From: DATJFH01 sp035495815
GTDB lineage: Bacteria; Acidobacteriota; Terriglobia; Bryobacterales; Bryobacteraceae
Assembly: GCA_035495815.1 (NCBI GenBank)
Contig: DATJFH010000283.1
Span: 1-32,811, forward strand
DNA length: 32,811 nt
Direction of reading: 5' to 3'
Shown here: positions 25,313-32,811 of the stretch, one piece after another
Layout: the number at the start of each line of letters is the position of its first letter
Position numbering within the stretch: the stretch's first letter is position 1
The notes under the pieces: model-generated
Databases searched by the model: none
Told to the model about the DNA's origin: nothing
The model's input: the letters and a program-made list of their open reading frames with translations, nothing else
Translations under genes and position numbers: made by a program

Positions 25313-25944
25313 ATGGTGAAGTACTTTCTGCCGTCACGATCCTGTTGTGAACCATTCCAGATGGCGACTGCGAACGGCGTTCCGGCATTCAAGCCGGAGA
25401 TTTGCATGGTTACGGTCCACTTGCCGGCGCCGTAATGAGCCTGCGCGGGGAACGACTGTCCGGTGCGTTTTGTGGTTTCCCGGCCGCTGGCTTCCATGAC
25501 CGCTGCGCCACGCGTGGAATCCCAGACAAAGATATGGACAGGATGGTCGGCATCGCCCATCTGCAGCGAGGGGTTCAGATCGCCGGTGAGTGGCTTGGCC
25601 GGAATCATCACGGCGCAGGCGTCGGAAAAGCGATTCGTGGCCGGCGATTGCGTCACCAGATGGTCGGACTGCCAAGTGCGCTCGGCCTTCGGGAGCATGG
25701 CAACGTCGTGAGTCTTATCGGCCCACTCCAGACGCGCGAAGTTGCCTGCGGGACTGTGGAAGATCTGCAACTGCACGGATGAGAGGTCCAGGGACGCGGG
25801 CGCGTCGGTCGTGTAGAGCGGAGGCGTTCGGTGCAGCGCCAACATCATGGGGGTGGCAGATTTCCATTCGGCAGCCGCCGGATCGAGAACGTTTTGCGGC
25901 CACGCCGTCGCGGAGCAGATCAGCAAGCAGGCAAGGTGTCTCAT
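25294..25944 (-). CDS. Heme-b gamma subunit of a type II DMSO reductase family enzyme
   Basis: The 216-residue product has a signal peptide (MRHLACLLICSATAWPQ) and a domain like the heme-b subunits EbdC, DdhC and SerC. Recognisable parts are FARLEWADKTHD, PSLQMGDADHPVHIFVWD and AVAIWNGSQQDRDGRKYF. In EbdC, heme b is held by a Met and a Lys; by position the equivalents here are Met129 (LQMGD) and Lys207 (DGRKYF), an inference from motif placement. The subunit would pass electrons between the iron-sulfur subunit and an external cytochrome. ATG 25944 overlaps the beta TAA by one base, with GGGAG upstream. Sec export of gamma alongside Tat export of alpha-beta is normal for the family. Confidence 0.82.
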   Translation of the reverse strand: MRHLACLLICSATAWPQNVLDPAAAEWKSATPMMLALHRTPPLYTTDAPASLDLSSVQLQIFHSPAGNFARLEWADKTHDVAMLPKAERTWQSDHLVTQSPATNRFSDACAVMIPAKPLTGDLNPSLQMGDADHPVHIFVWDSTRGAAVMEASGRETTKRTGQSFPAQAHYGAGKWTVTMQISGLNAGTPFAVAIWNGSQQDRDGRKYFTIWYRAQ

Positions 25945-26957
25945 TACTTGTGCGCTCCCTGAATTTGGACGAGATCTTCGTGCTTGGGGATCTGATAGCG
26001 GACGTGATCGTCGCGCCCGATCAGAAGTTGCAGGACTTGGCTGACGCCGCCGTTCTGCGCGTGGCGCAACTCGCCCTCCAGACGGCGAATCACGTCGACC
26101 ACTTCGTCGCCGAAAAGATACTTCAGGTAATCCATCGGCATGCGGGCGTCTTCCAGCACGCTCTTCCCATAGCTGCCGGTCCGCGGCGGGTTGAAGGGTG
26201 GCACGTAGAAAACGTTGGGTTCGGTGCCCTTTTCGGGAAACAGCCCCAGGGCGACTTTGTGAACGTGCACTAGCTTGTGGACCGCGGATTCTGGGTCGTC
26301 CAGGAATCCAACGAAGCGCAGCCTGCCCGGACACTGCTTTGCGCAGGCGTTGACCTCTCCCTTTTCAATTCGTGGATAGCAGAAGATGCACTTTTGCGCT
26401 TTCCCGAGCAGCTCATTGAAGTAGATCTTCTTGTAGGGACAAGCCTTCACGCAGTAGCGGTAGCCTTCGCAACGCTCCTGGTCCACCAGCACGATCCCAT
26501 CTTCAGTGCGCTTGTAAATCGCCTTGCGCGGGCAGGCTTCAAGACACGCGGGGTTGGTGCAATGGTTGCAAAGCCGCGGCAGATAAAAATAGTAGTTCTC
26601 GCCCAGCATGAGCGCGCCGACGTCTTCGTCCCAGTTCGGCGTGTTGCGCACCTCTTCCTGCGGCATCGCCTGCATGCCGCCCTGGAACAGACGCTCGGCG
26701 TAGTTATATTCAAAGGTCTGGCCGTAATCTTCCTTGGAGGGCAGTTCGGACGGCCGAAGTTTGCCATCCTCGAAACCGCCGCCGATCTTGTCCCAGTTAC
26801 GGGGATACCCTTGGCCGGGACGGGTCTCGACGTTGTTCCAGTACATGTAGTCCATGCCGTCGCCGTCGGTCCACAATTTCTTGCAGGCCATCGTGCACGT
26901 CTGGCAACCCAGGCACTTATTGAGGTCGAGCACCATCGAGATCTGATGTTGAGGCAT
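25944..26957 (-). CDS. NarH-like iron-sulfur beta subunit
   Basis: The 337-residue protein holds ligands for four iron-sulfur clusters: Cys15/18/21/25, Cys130/133/138/142, Cys163/169/173 and Cys190/193/205/209. The third group reads CEGYRYC, where NarH has CRGWRMC; Tyr166 takes the place of the non-ligating Trp, so this site should hold a [3Fe-4S] cluster and the others [4Fe-4S]. KCIFCYPRIEKGE and PYKKIYFN are close to NarH. It has no signal and would be exported by riding on the Tat-targeted alpha subunit. ATG 26957 comes 2 nt after the alpha stop, with GGGGAAGG upstream. Confidence 0.9.
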   Translation of the reverse strand: MPQHQISMVLDLNKCLGCQTCTMACKKLWTDGDGMDYMYWNNVETRPGQGYPRNWDKIGGGFEDGKLRPSELPSKEDYGQTFEYNYAERLFQGGMQAMPQEEVRNTPNWDEDVGALMLGENYYFYLPRLCNHCTNPACLEACPRKAIYKRTEDGIVLVDQERCEGYRYCVKACPYKKIYFNELLGKAQKCIFCYPRIEKGEVNACAKQCPGRLRFVGFLDDPESAVHKLVHVHKVALGLFPEKGTEPNVFYVPPFNPPRTGSYGKSVLEDARMPMDYLKYLFGDEVVDVIRRLEGELRHAQNGGVSQVLQLLIGRDDHVRYQIPKHEDLVQIQGAHK

Positions 26958-26959
26958 GG

Positions 26960-29713
26960 CTATGCCTTCCCCTTTCCGGTTCTACGAATGGCCTGCAGGT
27001 CAGCCGCCGTCGGGATGTACTTCACGATGTCCACCCTCACGTCGCGGTTGTTGCCGGTCGGACCCCAGTAGTTCAGCTTGAAGTTGACGTGCCCATAGCC
27101 GCCCACCAGTTGGGTCGGCTTGATCCTGATCACGGACGTCGATTGCCAACCGCCCTGTAAAAAGCCCAGGTAGCGCTCCCAGCCGTGATACATGGTGAGG
27201 CGTTTTCGCTTCTCGCCCGGCAGGATCTGCACTTTGCTGACGAAGCTGCCGTTATCGTTGAAGACCTTCACCCAGTCGTTGTCCTTTATGTTGCGCGCCT
27301 TCGCATCCTCTGGATGGATATAGCAAATCGGGATCCCGCGCTGCAGCCGCAACTGATACCGCGCGTCGCGCCACGTGGAATGGATGGACCATCGGCCGTG
27401 CGGCGTATTCCAGAAGAACGGATACTGGGCGCTGTCCGCCAGAGGCTCCTTGTAGACCGGAAGCTGCTCGCCGAAATCGAGGAACCAGGGATGGTCCAGG
27501 TAAAACTGCTGCCGTCCGGTGAGGGTGCGCCAGGGCCGCTTGTTCTCCACCTGGTGCTGGAACGGCGTGTAGGCCTGGCCCTCTTTGATCTCACTGTTCC
27601 AGGCTTCCTCGTCGATCTTCTTGAACCGCTGCGGATGCTGCTTCAATTGCTCGAACGTCATGCCCTTGGTCTCCGGCGAGCCATCGAGGATGAAGTTCGC
27701 TGCGTCCTCCGGCTGCTGGAACTTGCCGTTGCCGCTCCACAGTTCGTAAGTCTTGGTGAAGTCGCGCTCCCAGTCGAACTGCTGGTCGTGATAGGGCGCG
27801 AGTTTCCGTTCGGCCGCCAGTTGCGCCATCTTCCTGGACAAATCGCGGAAGATCTCCCAATCTGGCTTGGAGTCGTAGAGCGGATCGAGGACCTTGTTGA
27901 AGGGATGGACATAGCTGTGGCAGTCCGTGGTGCTGATGTCCGACTTCTCGTAGTAGCTGGCTGCCGGCAGTACGACGTCGGACAAGAGCGCCGTCGTGTC
28001 CATCCGAAAGTTCAGATCGACGATGAGGTCCAGCTCCTTCCACAGCGACTTCAGAATGTACTCGTTGCCCTTCGCCTGGTTCAGGTAGTTGGCGCGCCAT
28101 ACAATGAGCGCGCGCGGCTTCTGGTCGCGCTTCTTGGGATAGAGCGGCATCCAGCCGTTCTTGATGCTCTCTTCGATGTAGTGCTCAATCGGTTTGCCAT
28201 TGTGCAGATGGGGATCTTTGTTGGACGAGTGGAGATAAGTCCACAGCGTCATATTCTGCATGCGTTGTTTCCCGACACCTTCAGGAAACGCGTACGCCTT
28301 GAAGCCGCGCTCGGGCCAGACGCGCTCCTGCCCCACGTAATGGTTGAAGCCGCCGCCGTTCTTGCCGGTGTTTCCGGTTAACGCGACCAGAAGGATGAGC
28401 GACCGGTTGATGAGGTCGTTATGGAACCAGTGGTTGAGGCCGGCGCCGTGAATGATCATGGCCGGTTTGCGGGTGGCGAACTCGTGCGCGAACCGTTGGA
28501 TGTCGCTGAGGGCGAGACCGGTGGTCTGGGCGACCGATTCCAGCGTATAGGGCGCCAGCTTCTGCTTCATCAGCTCGAATACCGTGGTTACTTCGCCGTC
28601 TGAATAATGCAGATCGGGATCGGCGCCGTTGAGTGCGATCGTCTTTTCCTTCGACCCCATCGAGCCGGGCGCCTCGCGACGCTGGCTGGACTTGGCATCG
28701 CGGAAGAAGAACCGGTCGCCGGAGCCGCCGGCGCGGACGAAGAGGTTGGTGCGCTTGTCCACCAGTAGCGGAAGATCGGTCTGCTCCTTGACGTAAGCCG
28801 CGTCGTAGAGATTGTTATCGACGATGTACTTGGCGACCCCCAAGGCCAGGGCGGCATCGGTACCGGGTTGAATCCCGAGAAACAGGTCGGCGTGCACCAT
28901 CGACGAGTTGAAGTCCGGCGAGATGCCCACGATCTTGGCGCCGTTGTAGCGGGCCTCCCACGCGAAATGGGCGTCGGGGATTCGGGTTTGCGAGATGTTG
29001 CTGCCCCACAGCACGATGTACTTGGAGTTGAACCAGTCGGCGCACTCACAGGATTCTGTCTGCACGCCCCAGGTGAGCGGTTCGCCCGGAGGCAGGTCGC
29101 AATACCAGTCGTAAAAGGAGCAGAAGACACCGCCGGTGTACTGCGCGAAACGCGAGCCCGCGCAGAACGAAACGGGGCTCATGGCGGGAATGACGCTGAA
29201 GTAGGTATTGGTGTCGGGACCGTATTGGTAGATGTTGTCGAGCAGCTTGCCGGCCACCAGTGTCAGCGCTTCGTCCCAGGTAGCCTTGCGCCATTTGCCT
29301 TGGCCGCGCTCCCCCACCCGGATCAAGGGCGATCGCAGGCGCTGGGGTCCATAGACATATTCGGTGAAGCAGGCGCCCTTCTGGCAGCCGCGCGGATTGT
29401 AGTCGGGGAGATCCGCGGAGATGCGTGGGTAGTCGGCGGCCTGCTCTTCGCGAATCATGACGCCGTTGCGCACGTAGACATTCCAACTGCAGGACCCGGT
29501 GCAGTTGGCCGAATGCGTCGAGCGGACGACTTTGTCCCAGGTCCACTGCTTGCGATAGAGGTCTTCCCAACCTCGGTATGGATACGCGCGCAGCGGATCG
29601 AGCGAACCGGTGAACGCCTCCAGTTGAGGCTTGTCCGCTTTGCGGCAACCCGGGATCGATGCGCCCAGCGCGGTCAGCGCCCCCAGTTTGAGGAAGTCGC
29701 GTCGGCTTTTCAT
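26960..29713 (-). CDS. NarG-like molybdopterin alpha subunit, Tat-exported
   Basis: The 917-residue catalytic subunit starts with a twin-arginine signal (MKSRRDFLKLGALTALGAS). The FS0 cluster motif is H67-x3-C71-x3-C75-x34-C110, the same spacing as NarG. SFYDWYCDLP places the Mo ligand at Asp206, and Phe200-Tyr201 align with the aromatic gate residues of PcrA. GSNISQTRIPDAHF is also NarG-like. These features put it in the type II DMSO reductase family. The length (917, against about 1250 for membrane NarG) and periplasmic targeting match SerA, ClrA, PcrA, DdhA, EbdA and archaeal NarG. The substrate cannot be assigned. AGGAG lies 9 nt before ATG 29713, which overlaps the cytochrome stop as ATGA. 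Confidence 0.9.
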   Translation of the reverse strand: MKSRRDFLKLGALTALGASIPGCRKADKPQLEAFTGSLDPLRAYPYRGWEDLYRKQWTWDKVVRSTHSANCTGSCSWNVYVRNGVMIREEQAADYPRISADLPDYNPRGCQKGACFTEYVYGPQRLRSPLIRVGERGQGKWRKATWDEALTLVAGKLLDNIYQYGPDTNTYFSVIPAMSPVSFCAGSRFAQYTGGVFCSFYDWYCDLPPGEPLTWGVQTESCECADWFNSKYIVLWGSNISQTRIPDAHFAWEARYNGAKIVGISPDFNSSMVHADLFLGIQPGTDAALALGVAKYIVDNNLYDAAYVKEQTDLPLLVDKRTNLFVRAGGSGDRFFFRDAKSSQRREAPGSMGSKEKTIALNGADPDLHYSDGEVTTVFELMKQKLAPYTLESVAQTTGLALSDIQRFAHEFATRKPAMIIHGAGLNHWFHNDLINRSLILLVALTGNTGKNGGGFNHYVGQERVWPERGFKAYAFPEGVGKQRMQNMTLWTYLHSSNKDPHLHNGKPIEHYIEESIKNGWMPLYPKKRDQKPRALIVWRANYLNQAKGNEYILKSLWKELDLIVDLNFRMDTTALLSDVVLPAASYYEKSDISTTDCHSYVHPFNKVLDPLYDSKPDWEIFRDLSRKMAQLAAERKLAPYHDQQFDWERDFTKTYELWSGNGKFQQPEDAANFILDGSPETKGMTFEQLKQHPQRFKKIDEEAWNSEIKEGQAYTPFQHQVENKRPWRTLTGRQQFYLDHPWFLDFGEQLPVYKEPLADSAQYPFFWNTPHGRWSIHSTWRDARYQLRLQRGIPICYIHPEDAKARNIKDNDWVKVFNDNGSFVSKVQILPGEKRKRLTMYHGWERYLGFLQGGWQSTSVIRIKPTQLVGGYGHVNFKLNYWGPTGNNRDVRVDIVKYIPTAADLQAIRRTGKGKA

Positions 29714-31152
29714 GGATTCTGACTCCTGTTCGGCGGCGCCTGCGGCTGCCATTTCCGTACGTAGGCCAGCACGTCGCCGATCTGCGATTCGCTCAAACCC
29801 GCGCGGCCGAACGCCGGCATCGGCGAGTGTTCACGTCCGGCGCGGATGGTCTGCGCAATGAAGGCGTCGGTGGCGGCCTTCTGGAACACCGGGTTGGCCA
29901 GCGCTGGTGCGATGAGCCCTTTGCCATCCAGGCCATGGCATCCGGCGCATTGCTGCGCGAACAGTGCCGCTCCCCGGGTGATGTCGCCACGCGGCGGCGC
30001 GGCGGGCAAAGCCATGGCCGGCGCGGAAGTCCGCAGATAGGCCACCAGCGCGGCGACCTCCACCTCGCTCAAGCCCCCGGCCTTGGGACCCCAGCCCGGC
30101 ATGCGGGTCCCTGGACGGCCTTCACGAATGTTTTCCGCCAGGCACTCGTCGTCTTCGGTTCGCACGAACGCAGCGTTGCGGATGCCCGGAACGAAGCGCG
30201 CGAGCTTTTTGTCCCAACGGCTGTGCAGGCCCGTATCGTGGCAGGCCGCGCAATAGCGTTTGTAGAGCGCGCCGCCGTCCGGAGCCGGCGGATGGAGCCG
30301 CGCGTACTGTTCGTCGATCTTGTCGGGCGCCAGATATTCCGCGGGCAGATCGCGCTGGCGCAGAGACAGCATATAGACGGTGAGCGCTTCCACCTGCGGC
30401 TGAGAGAGGGCCGGCATGGGCATCAGACTTCCCGCAACGATGCCGGCCGGATCGCGAAAATGCTCGGCGAACCAGTTCCAGGTGGTCTGTGAGCCTTTGA
30501 GACTGGCCCGCACAAACTGGTGCTTGGTCTTGAGCCCTTCGTTGTCCAGCGCCGGTCCAAGCTGGCCGCCCTTACCGTTGAGTTTGTGGCAGCCGTTGCA
30601 GTGCTTCTGCTCGAACAGCCGCATGCCGAGCACGAGCTTGTCGGCTGAGCCCGCGGGCAAGGCGCGGGGATCATGGCAGGCCGCGCAAGTGGCCTCCGTG
30701 AACTTCGCGGGCAGCAGCGGGTAGTCCCAGAAGTAGTCTTCCGCCTTCGCTTCGTCGAAGTTGAGCGCCGCGCCCTGACCCTGGTGGCAGACCGTACAAC
30801 CGAACTTTTCCACCCGGTGGATGGCGAGCAGCCACTTGGGGTGCGTGCGGTGCGGATTGGGCTGGTCCTCCATGCGAGGATCATCAATGCCCAAGTGGCA
30901 CGTGACACACCGATCCACGGTGTGCAACGCCGGTACAACCACCTGGCGGATCTCGATCGGAAGATTGCGTGCCGTGGCGCGCCCGGCGTCGTCCTTGGCC
31001 TTGGTCTCCAGGATGCCGCGGAACACCGTCTGCAGCCCGCGCCAGTCCGCCGAGACATTTTCCCGTACCGCGGCGGCCACCAGAAACCCGATGGTCACCG
31101 CCGAGCACACCAACGTGACCCACTTGAAAGGACGGGATGGATCGCCAGACAT
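29710..31152 (-). CDS. Membrane-anchored hexaheme cytochrome c
   Basis: The 480-residue protein has an N-terminal membrane anchor (about residues 10-29) and six CxxCH heme motifs: CVTCH (82), CTVCH (119), CAACH (156), CNGCH (185), CAACH (301) and CAGCH (402). The first three are closely spaced in one N-terminal multiheme region. The last three each begin a class-I-like cytochrome c domain with a plausible distal Met (SLMPMPALS, TRMPGWG, SPMPAFG). It would relay electrons between the Rieske/cytochrome b complex and the molybdoenzyme on the periplasmic side. Of two adjacent ATGs (31155 and 31152), the second has better spacing from AGGAG. It lies 8 nt after the cytochrome b stop and overlaps alpha by 4 nt. 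Confidence 0.88.
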   Translation of the reverse strand: MSGDPSRPFKWVTLVCSAVTIGFLVAAAVRENVSADWRGLQTVFRGILETKAKDDAGRATARNLPIEIRQVVVPALHTVDRCVTCHLGIDDPRMEDQPNPHRTHPKWLLAIHRVEKFGCTVCHQGQGAALNFDEAKAEDYFWDYPLLPAKFTEATCAACHDPRALPAGSADKLVLGMRLFEQKHCNGCHKLNGKGGQLGPALDNEGLKTKHQFVRASLKGSQTTWNWFAEHFRDPAGIVAGSLMPMPALSQPQVEALTVYMLSLRQRDLPAEYLAPDKIDEQYARLHPPAPDGGALYKRYCAACHDTGLHSRWDKKLARFVPGIRNAAFVRTEDDECLAENIREGRPGTRMPGWGPKAGGLSEVEVAALVAYLRTSAPAMALPAAPPRGDITRGAALFAQQCAGCHGLDGKGLIAPALANPVFQKAATDAFIAQTIRAGREHSPMPAFGRAGLSESQIGDVLAYVRKWQPQAPPNRSQNP

Positions 31153-31160
31153 CATTTCTC

Positions 31161-32690
31161 CTAATGTGTGGGCCACTGGCTGGGCCACCAGTAGAAATGC
31201 CAGTTCGGTCCGCGGAAAATGGAGCCCATCGCGGTCAAGACGATGAAGCCCGCCAGGAAACAGGTGAACAGGGCCACGGCCGACATGCGAATGCTGCCCG
31301 TTCGACGCAGCGCCCAAAGCGACCAGGCCGAATACGGGGCGACAATCAGGGTCGCCGGATTGAGAAGAATGATCGCGATCTGTGGAATGGTGGGGAACCA
31401 GGTACGCAGCCATCCGAAGTTGACGGTGACCGCGAGCAAGCCGATAACAGTGCTCAGGCCATACGCTGCCGATTGCCAGAAAACGCGCTTTCCCTCCGGG
31501 CCGCCGAACCAGATGCCGACACCATGTGGATCGCGGTCCAGGTAGGGAACCAGCCCCAGGCCGATCAACACGATGCTGGGGATGCCGACCCCGCCCATGA
31601 ACGCCGAATAGGAGACCAGCTCCTGCAGCCCCAGGAAGTACCACGGCGCCTTGGCCGGATTCTCCGGGATGGCCGGGTTGGCCATTTCCTTGAGCGGCGC
31701 ATCGGAGAAGTAGCTCAGCGCCAGCGTCACCGCGATGGTAAACATGAAGGCCGCCATCTCGGCCCACAGCAGGTTGGGCCAACTCGAAACCGACCCTTCC
31801 GGCGCCCGTCCCACCACGGGAGTCCGGCCGCGGACCACCGCCATCAGCCCATACGTTTTGGTGGGAGCAAACACCTCGACGTCGCGGTCTCCGATGCGCG
31901 CCGGCGGCGCTGGTTTCGATTCGTCCCGCGAGAGGCCTCCATCCTTGCGCACACGCCAGAAGTGCACGCCCATGAATGCCACGATCAACACGGGCAGCAC
32001 CGCGACGTGAAGCACGTAGAAACGAATCAACGACTCCTGACCGACGTAGTTGGCGCCCAGCAGCAGTTGTTTCTGAAAGCCGCCCGGATCGAACCAGGCG
32101 GTGATCCCGATAGCGTCGGTCACCTCTCGCGGCGAATTGGCGATATTGGCCCCGATGGTCACCGCCCAATAGGCCAGCTGGTCCCACGGCAACAGGTAAC
32201 CGGTGAAACTCAGCCCAAGTGTCAACACCAGCAGCGCCAGGCCGATGAGCCAGTTGAATTCGCGCGGCCGCTTGTAGGAGCCGGTGTAGAAGACCCGCGC
32301 CATGTGCAGGAAAACCGCCAGCACCATCAGGTGCGCGCTCCAGCGGTGAATGTTGCGGATGAACCGGCCTGCCGGGACCACAAAGTGAATGTCCTTCACC
32401 GAGTTGTATGCCAACTCCACCCCGGGTTTGTAGTAAACCATCAGCAGGATTCCGGTGATGGTCAGCACCACGAACGAAGCCGTGAGGATCAGGCCCAGGC
32501 CGAAGGTGTAGGTAAAACGCAACGACCGGCGGTCGGTGCGCACGCTCTGCACGTGGAGGAAGAGATTGTGGAAAGTGCTCTGCGAGCGCTCGCGATCGGT
32601 CTTCGGAACCTTTCCGTTACGTAGCGCGGACTCGCGAATATGGCGCGGCGCCTGCTTGAGGTTGTCGAGGAATTCCTGGATGGGCGTCAT
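31161..32690 (-). CDS. Cytochrome b of a Rieske/b complex (b6-subunit IV fusion)
   Basis: The 509-residue membrane protein joins a cytochrome b6-like N-part and a subunit IV-like C-part. Heme ligands are His115 and His129 on helix B (HRWSAHLMVLAVFLHMAR), and His228 and His243 on helix D. The 14 residues between the helix D pair are the b6 pattern rather than the 13 of mitochondrial-type cytochrome b. TGYLLPWDQLAYWA is the cd-loop motif. At the quinol-oxidation site the usual PEWY is replaced by APWY (NPAKAPWYFLGLQEL), so the Glu is missing. It follows the Rieske gene by 4 nt and should exchange electrons with the menaquinone or ubiquinone pool. Confidence 0.9.
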   Translation of the reverse strand: MTPIQEFLDNLKQAPRHIRESALRNGKVPKTDRERSQSTFHNLFLHVQSVRTDRRSLRFTYTFGLGLILTASFVVLTITGILLMVYYKPGVELAYNSVKDIHFVVPAGRFIRNIHRWSAHLMVLAVFLHMARVFYTGSYKRPREFNWLIGLALLVLTLGLSFTGYLLPWDQLAYWAVTIGANIANSPREVTDAIGITAWFDPGGFQKQLLLGANYVGQESLIRFYVLHVAVLPVLIVAFMGVHFWRVRKDGGLSRDESKPAPPARIGDRDVEVFAPTKTYGLMAVVRGRTPVVGRAPEGSVSSWPNLLWAEMAAFMFTIAVTLALSYFSDAPLKEMANPAIPENPAKAPWYFLGLQELVSYSAFMGGVGIPSIVLIGLGLVPYLDRDPHGVGIWFGGPEGKRVFWQSAAYGLSTVIGLLAVTVNFGWLRTWFPTIPQIAIILLNPATLIVAPYSAWSLWALRRTGSIRMSAVALFTCFLAGFIVLTAMGSIFRGPNWHFYWWPSQWPTH

Positions 32691-32694
32691 GGCG

Positions 32695-32811
32695 TCAAAC
32701 CCGGAAGCGGGTCCCTTTCGACACCGGAGATTCGGCGTTCACCTGCAACTGGCCGTCCGGCGACAGCACAATTTCCAGCCATGGCAGCGCGGCCGGCGCC
32801 GGGCCGCCCAC
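32695..32811 (-). CDS. C-terminal end of a probable Rieske iron-sulfur protein (partial)
   Basis: The minus strand is open from the right edge to TGA 32697-32695. The 38 residues read GGPAPAALPWLEIVLS, then DGQLQV, and close KGTRFRV. This matches the region after the cluster-binding loop of Rieske proteins, where GPAP, LP, a DG turn and a final G-x-x-F-x-V strand are typical. The cluster-binding CxH and CxxH boxes would lie outside the window. The position 4 nt before cytochrome b strongly supports the call. Confidence 0.75.
   Translation of the reverse strand: MGGPAPAALPWLEIVLSPDGQLQVNAESPVSKGTRFRV

Noticed and set aside
26960..29713. Naming the alpha subunit narG and the complex a nitrate reductase
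   Set aside because: Active-site residues are shared by nitrate, perchlorate and related enzymes, and size and gamma subunit fit other members equally well; the substrate cannot be decided from the sequence.
31153..32187. Extension of the cytochrome c frame upstream to 32187
   Set aside because: The extra N-terminal part overlaps cytochrome b out of frame; the membrane anchor and AGGAG site support a start at 31152.
31137..32624. Long open frame of about 495 codons on the plus strand opposite cytochrome b
   Set aside because: It is the antisense shadow of the cytochrome b gene in high-GC DNA; its translation is rich in Arg, His, Gln and Asp with no domain, while the minus strand has conserved heme ligands.

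Overview
The window is high-GC bacterial DNA with densely packed, often overlapping genes. The gene content points to an acidobacterium of the Solibacter/Bryobacterales type. This is an inference from family content: a very large TonB-dependent receptor with an N-terminal carboxypeptidase-regulatory domain, Tat-exported amidohydrolases and a sulfatase, a 3-keto-disaccharide hydrolase-like (DUF1080) protein, PQQ-type beta-propellers and an FG-GAP/VCBS protein. No rRNA, tRNA, insertion sequence or CRISPR array was seen.

Layout. (1) 1-480: the end of an unidentified gene, then a non-coding stretch holding a decayed C-terminal scrap of a TonB receptor on the minus strand. (2) 481-2697 (+): secreted FG-GAP repeat protein. 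(3) 6359-2719 (-): a tight operon of sulfatase, RidA-like protein, dienelactone hydrolase and amidohydrolase, all apparently exported. (4) 6457-13496 (+): a long co-directional run of a small membrane-anchored protein, quinone oxidoreductase, orphan sensor histidine kinase, lipoprotein, M24 aminopeptidase, accB and accC. (5) 13622-17343: a hypothetical protein, a YXWXGG-type exported protein, a minus-strand Gfo/Idh/MocA oxidoreductase diverging from a Tat-exported amidohydrolase, and a short-form serine acetyltransferase. (6) 17438-24588 (+): the 1140-residue TonB receptor, a DUF1080 protein and two tandem paralogous PQQ-type propellers. (7) 32811-24803 (-): a respiratory cluster.

The respiratory cluster is the most remarkable part. 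In transcription order it encodes the end of a Rieske iron-sulfur protein, a fused cytochrome b (b6 plus subunit IV), a membrane-anchored hexaheme cytochrome c, a Tat-exported NarG-like molybdopterin subunit with the Asp Mo ligand, a NarH-like four-cluster iron-sulfur subunit, an EbdC/DdhC/SerC-like heme-b gamma subunit, and a TorD-like assembly chaperone. The genes overlap or are separated by only a few bases. The simplest reading is that a quinol:cytochrome c oxidoreductase of the Rieske/b type passes electrons through the hexaheme cytochrome to (or from) a periplasm-facing type II DMSO reductase family enzyme. The substrate (nitrate/nitrite, chlorate, selenate, dimethyl sulfide, hydrocarbon or something else) cannot be read from the sequence.

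Regulation is mostly unseen. Several genes without a Shine-Dalgarno sequence have a TANNNT box 6-8 nt before the start codon, which suggests leaderless transcripts.
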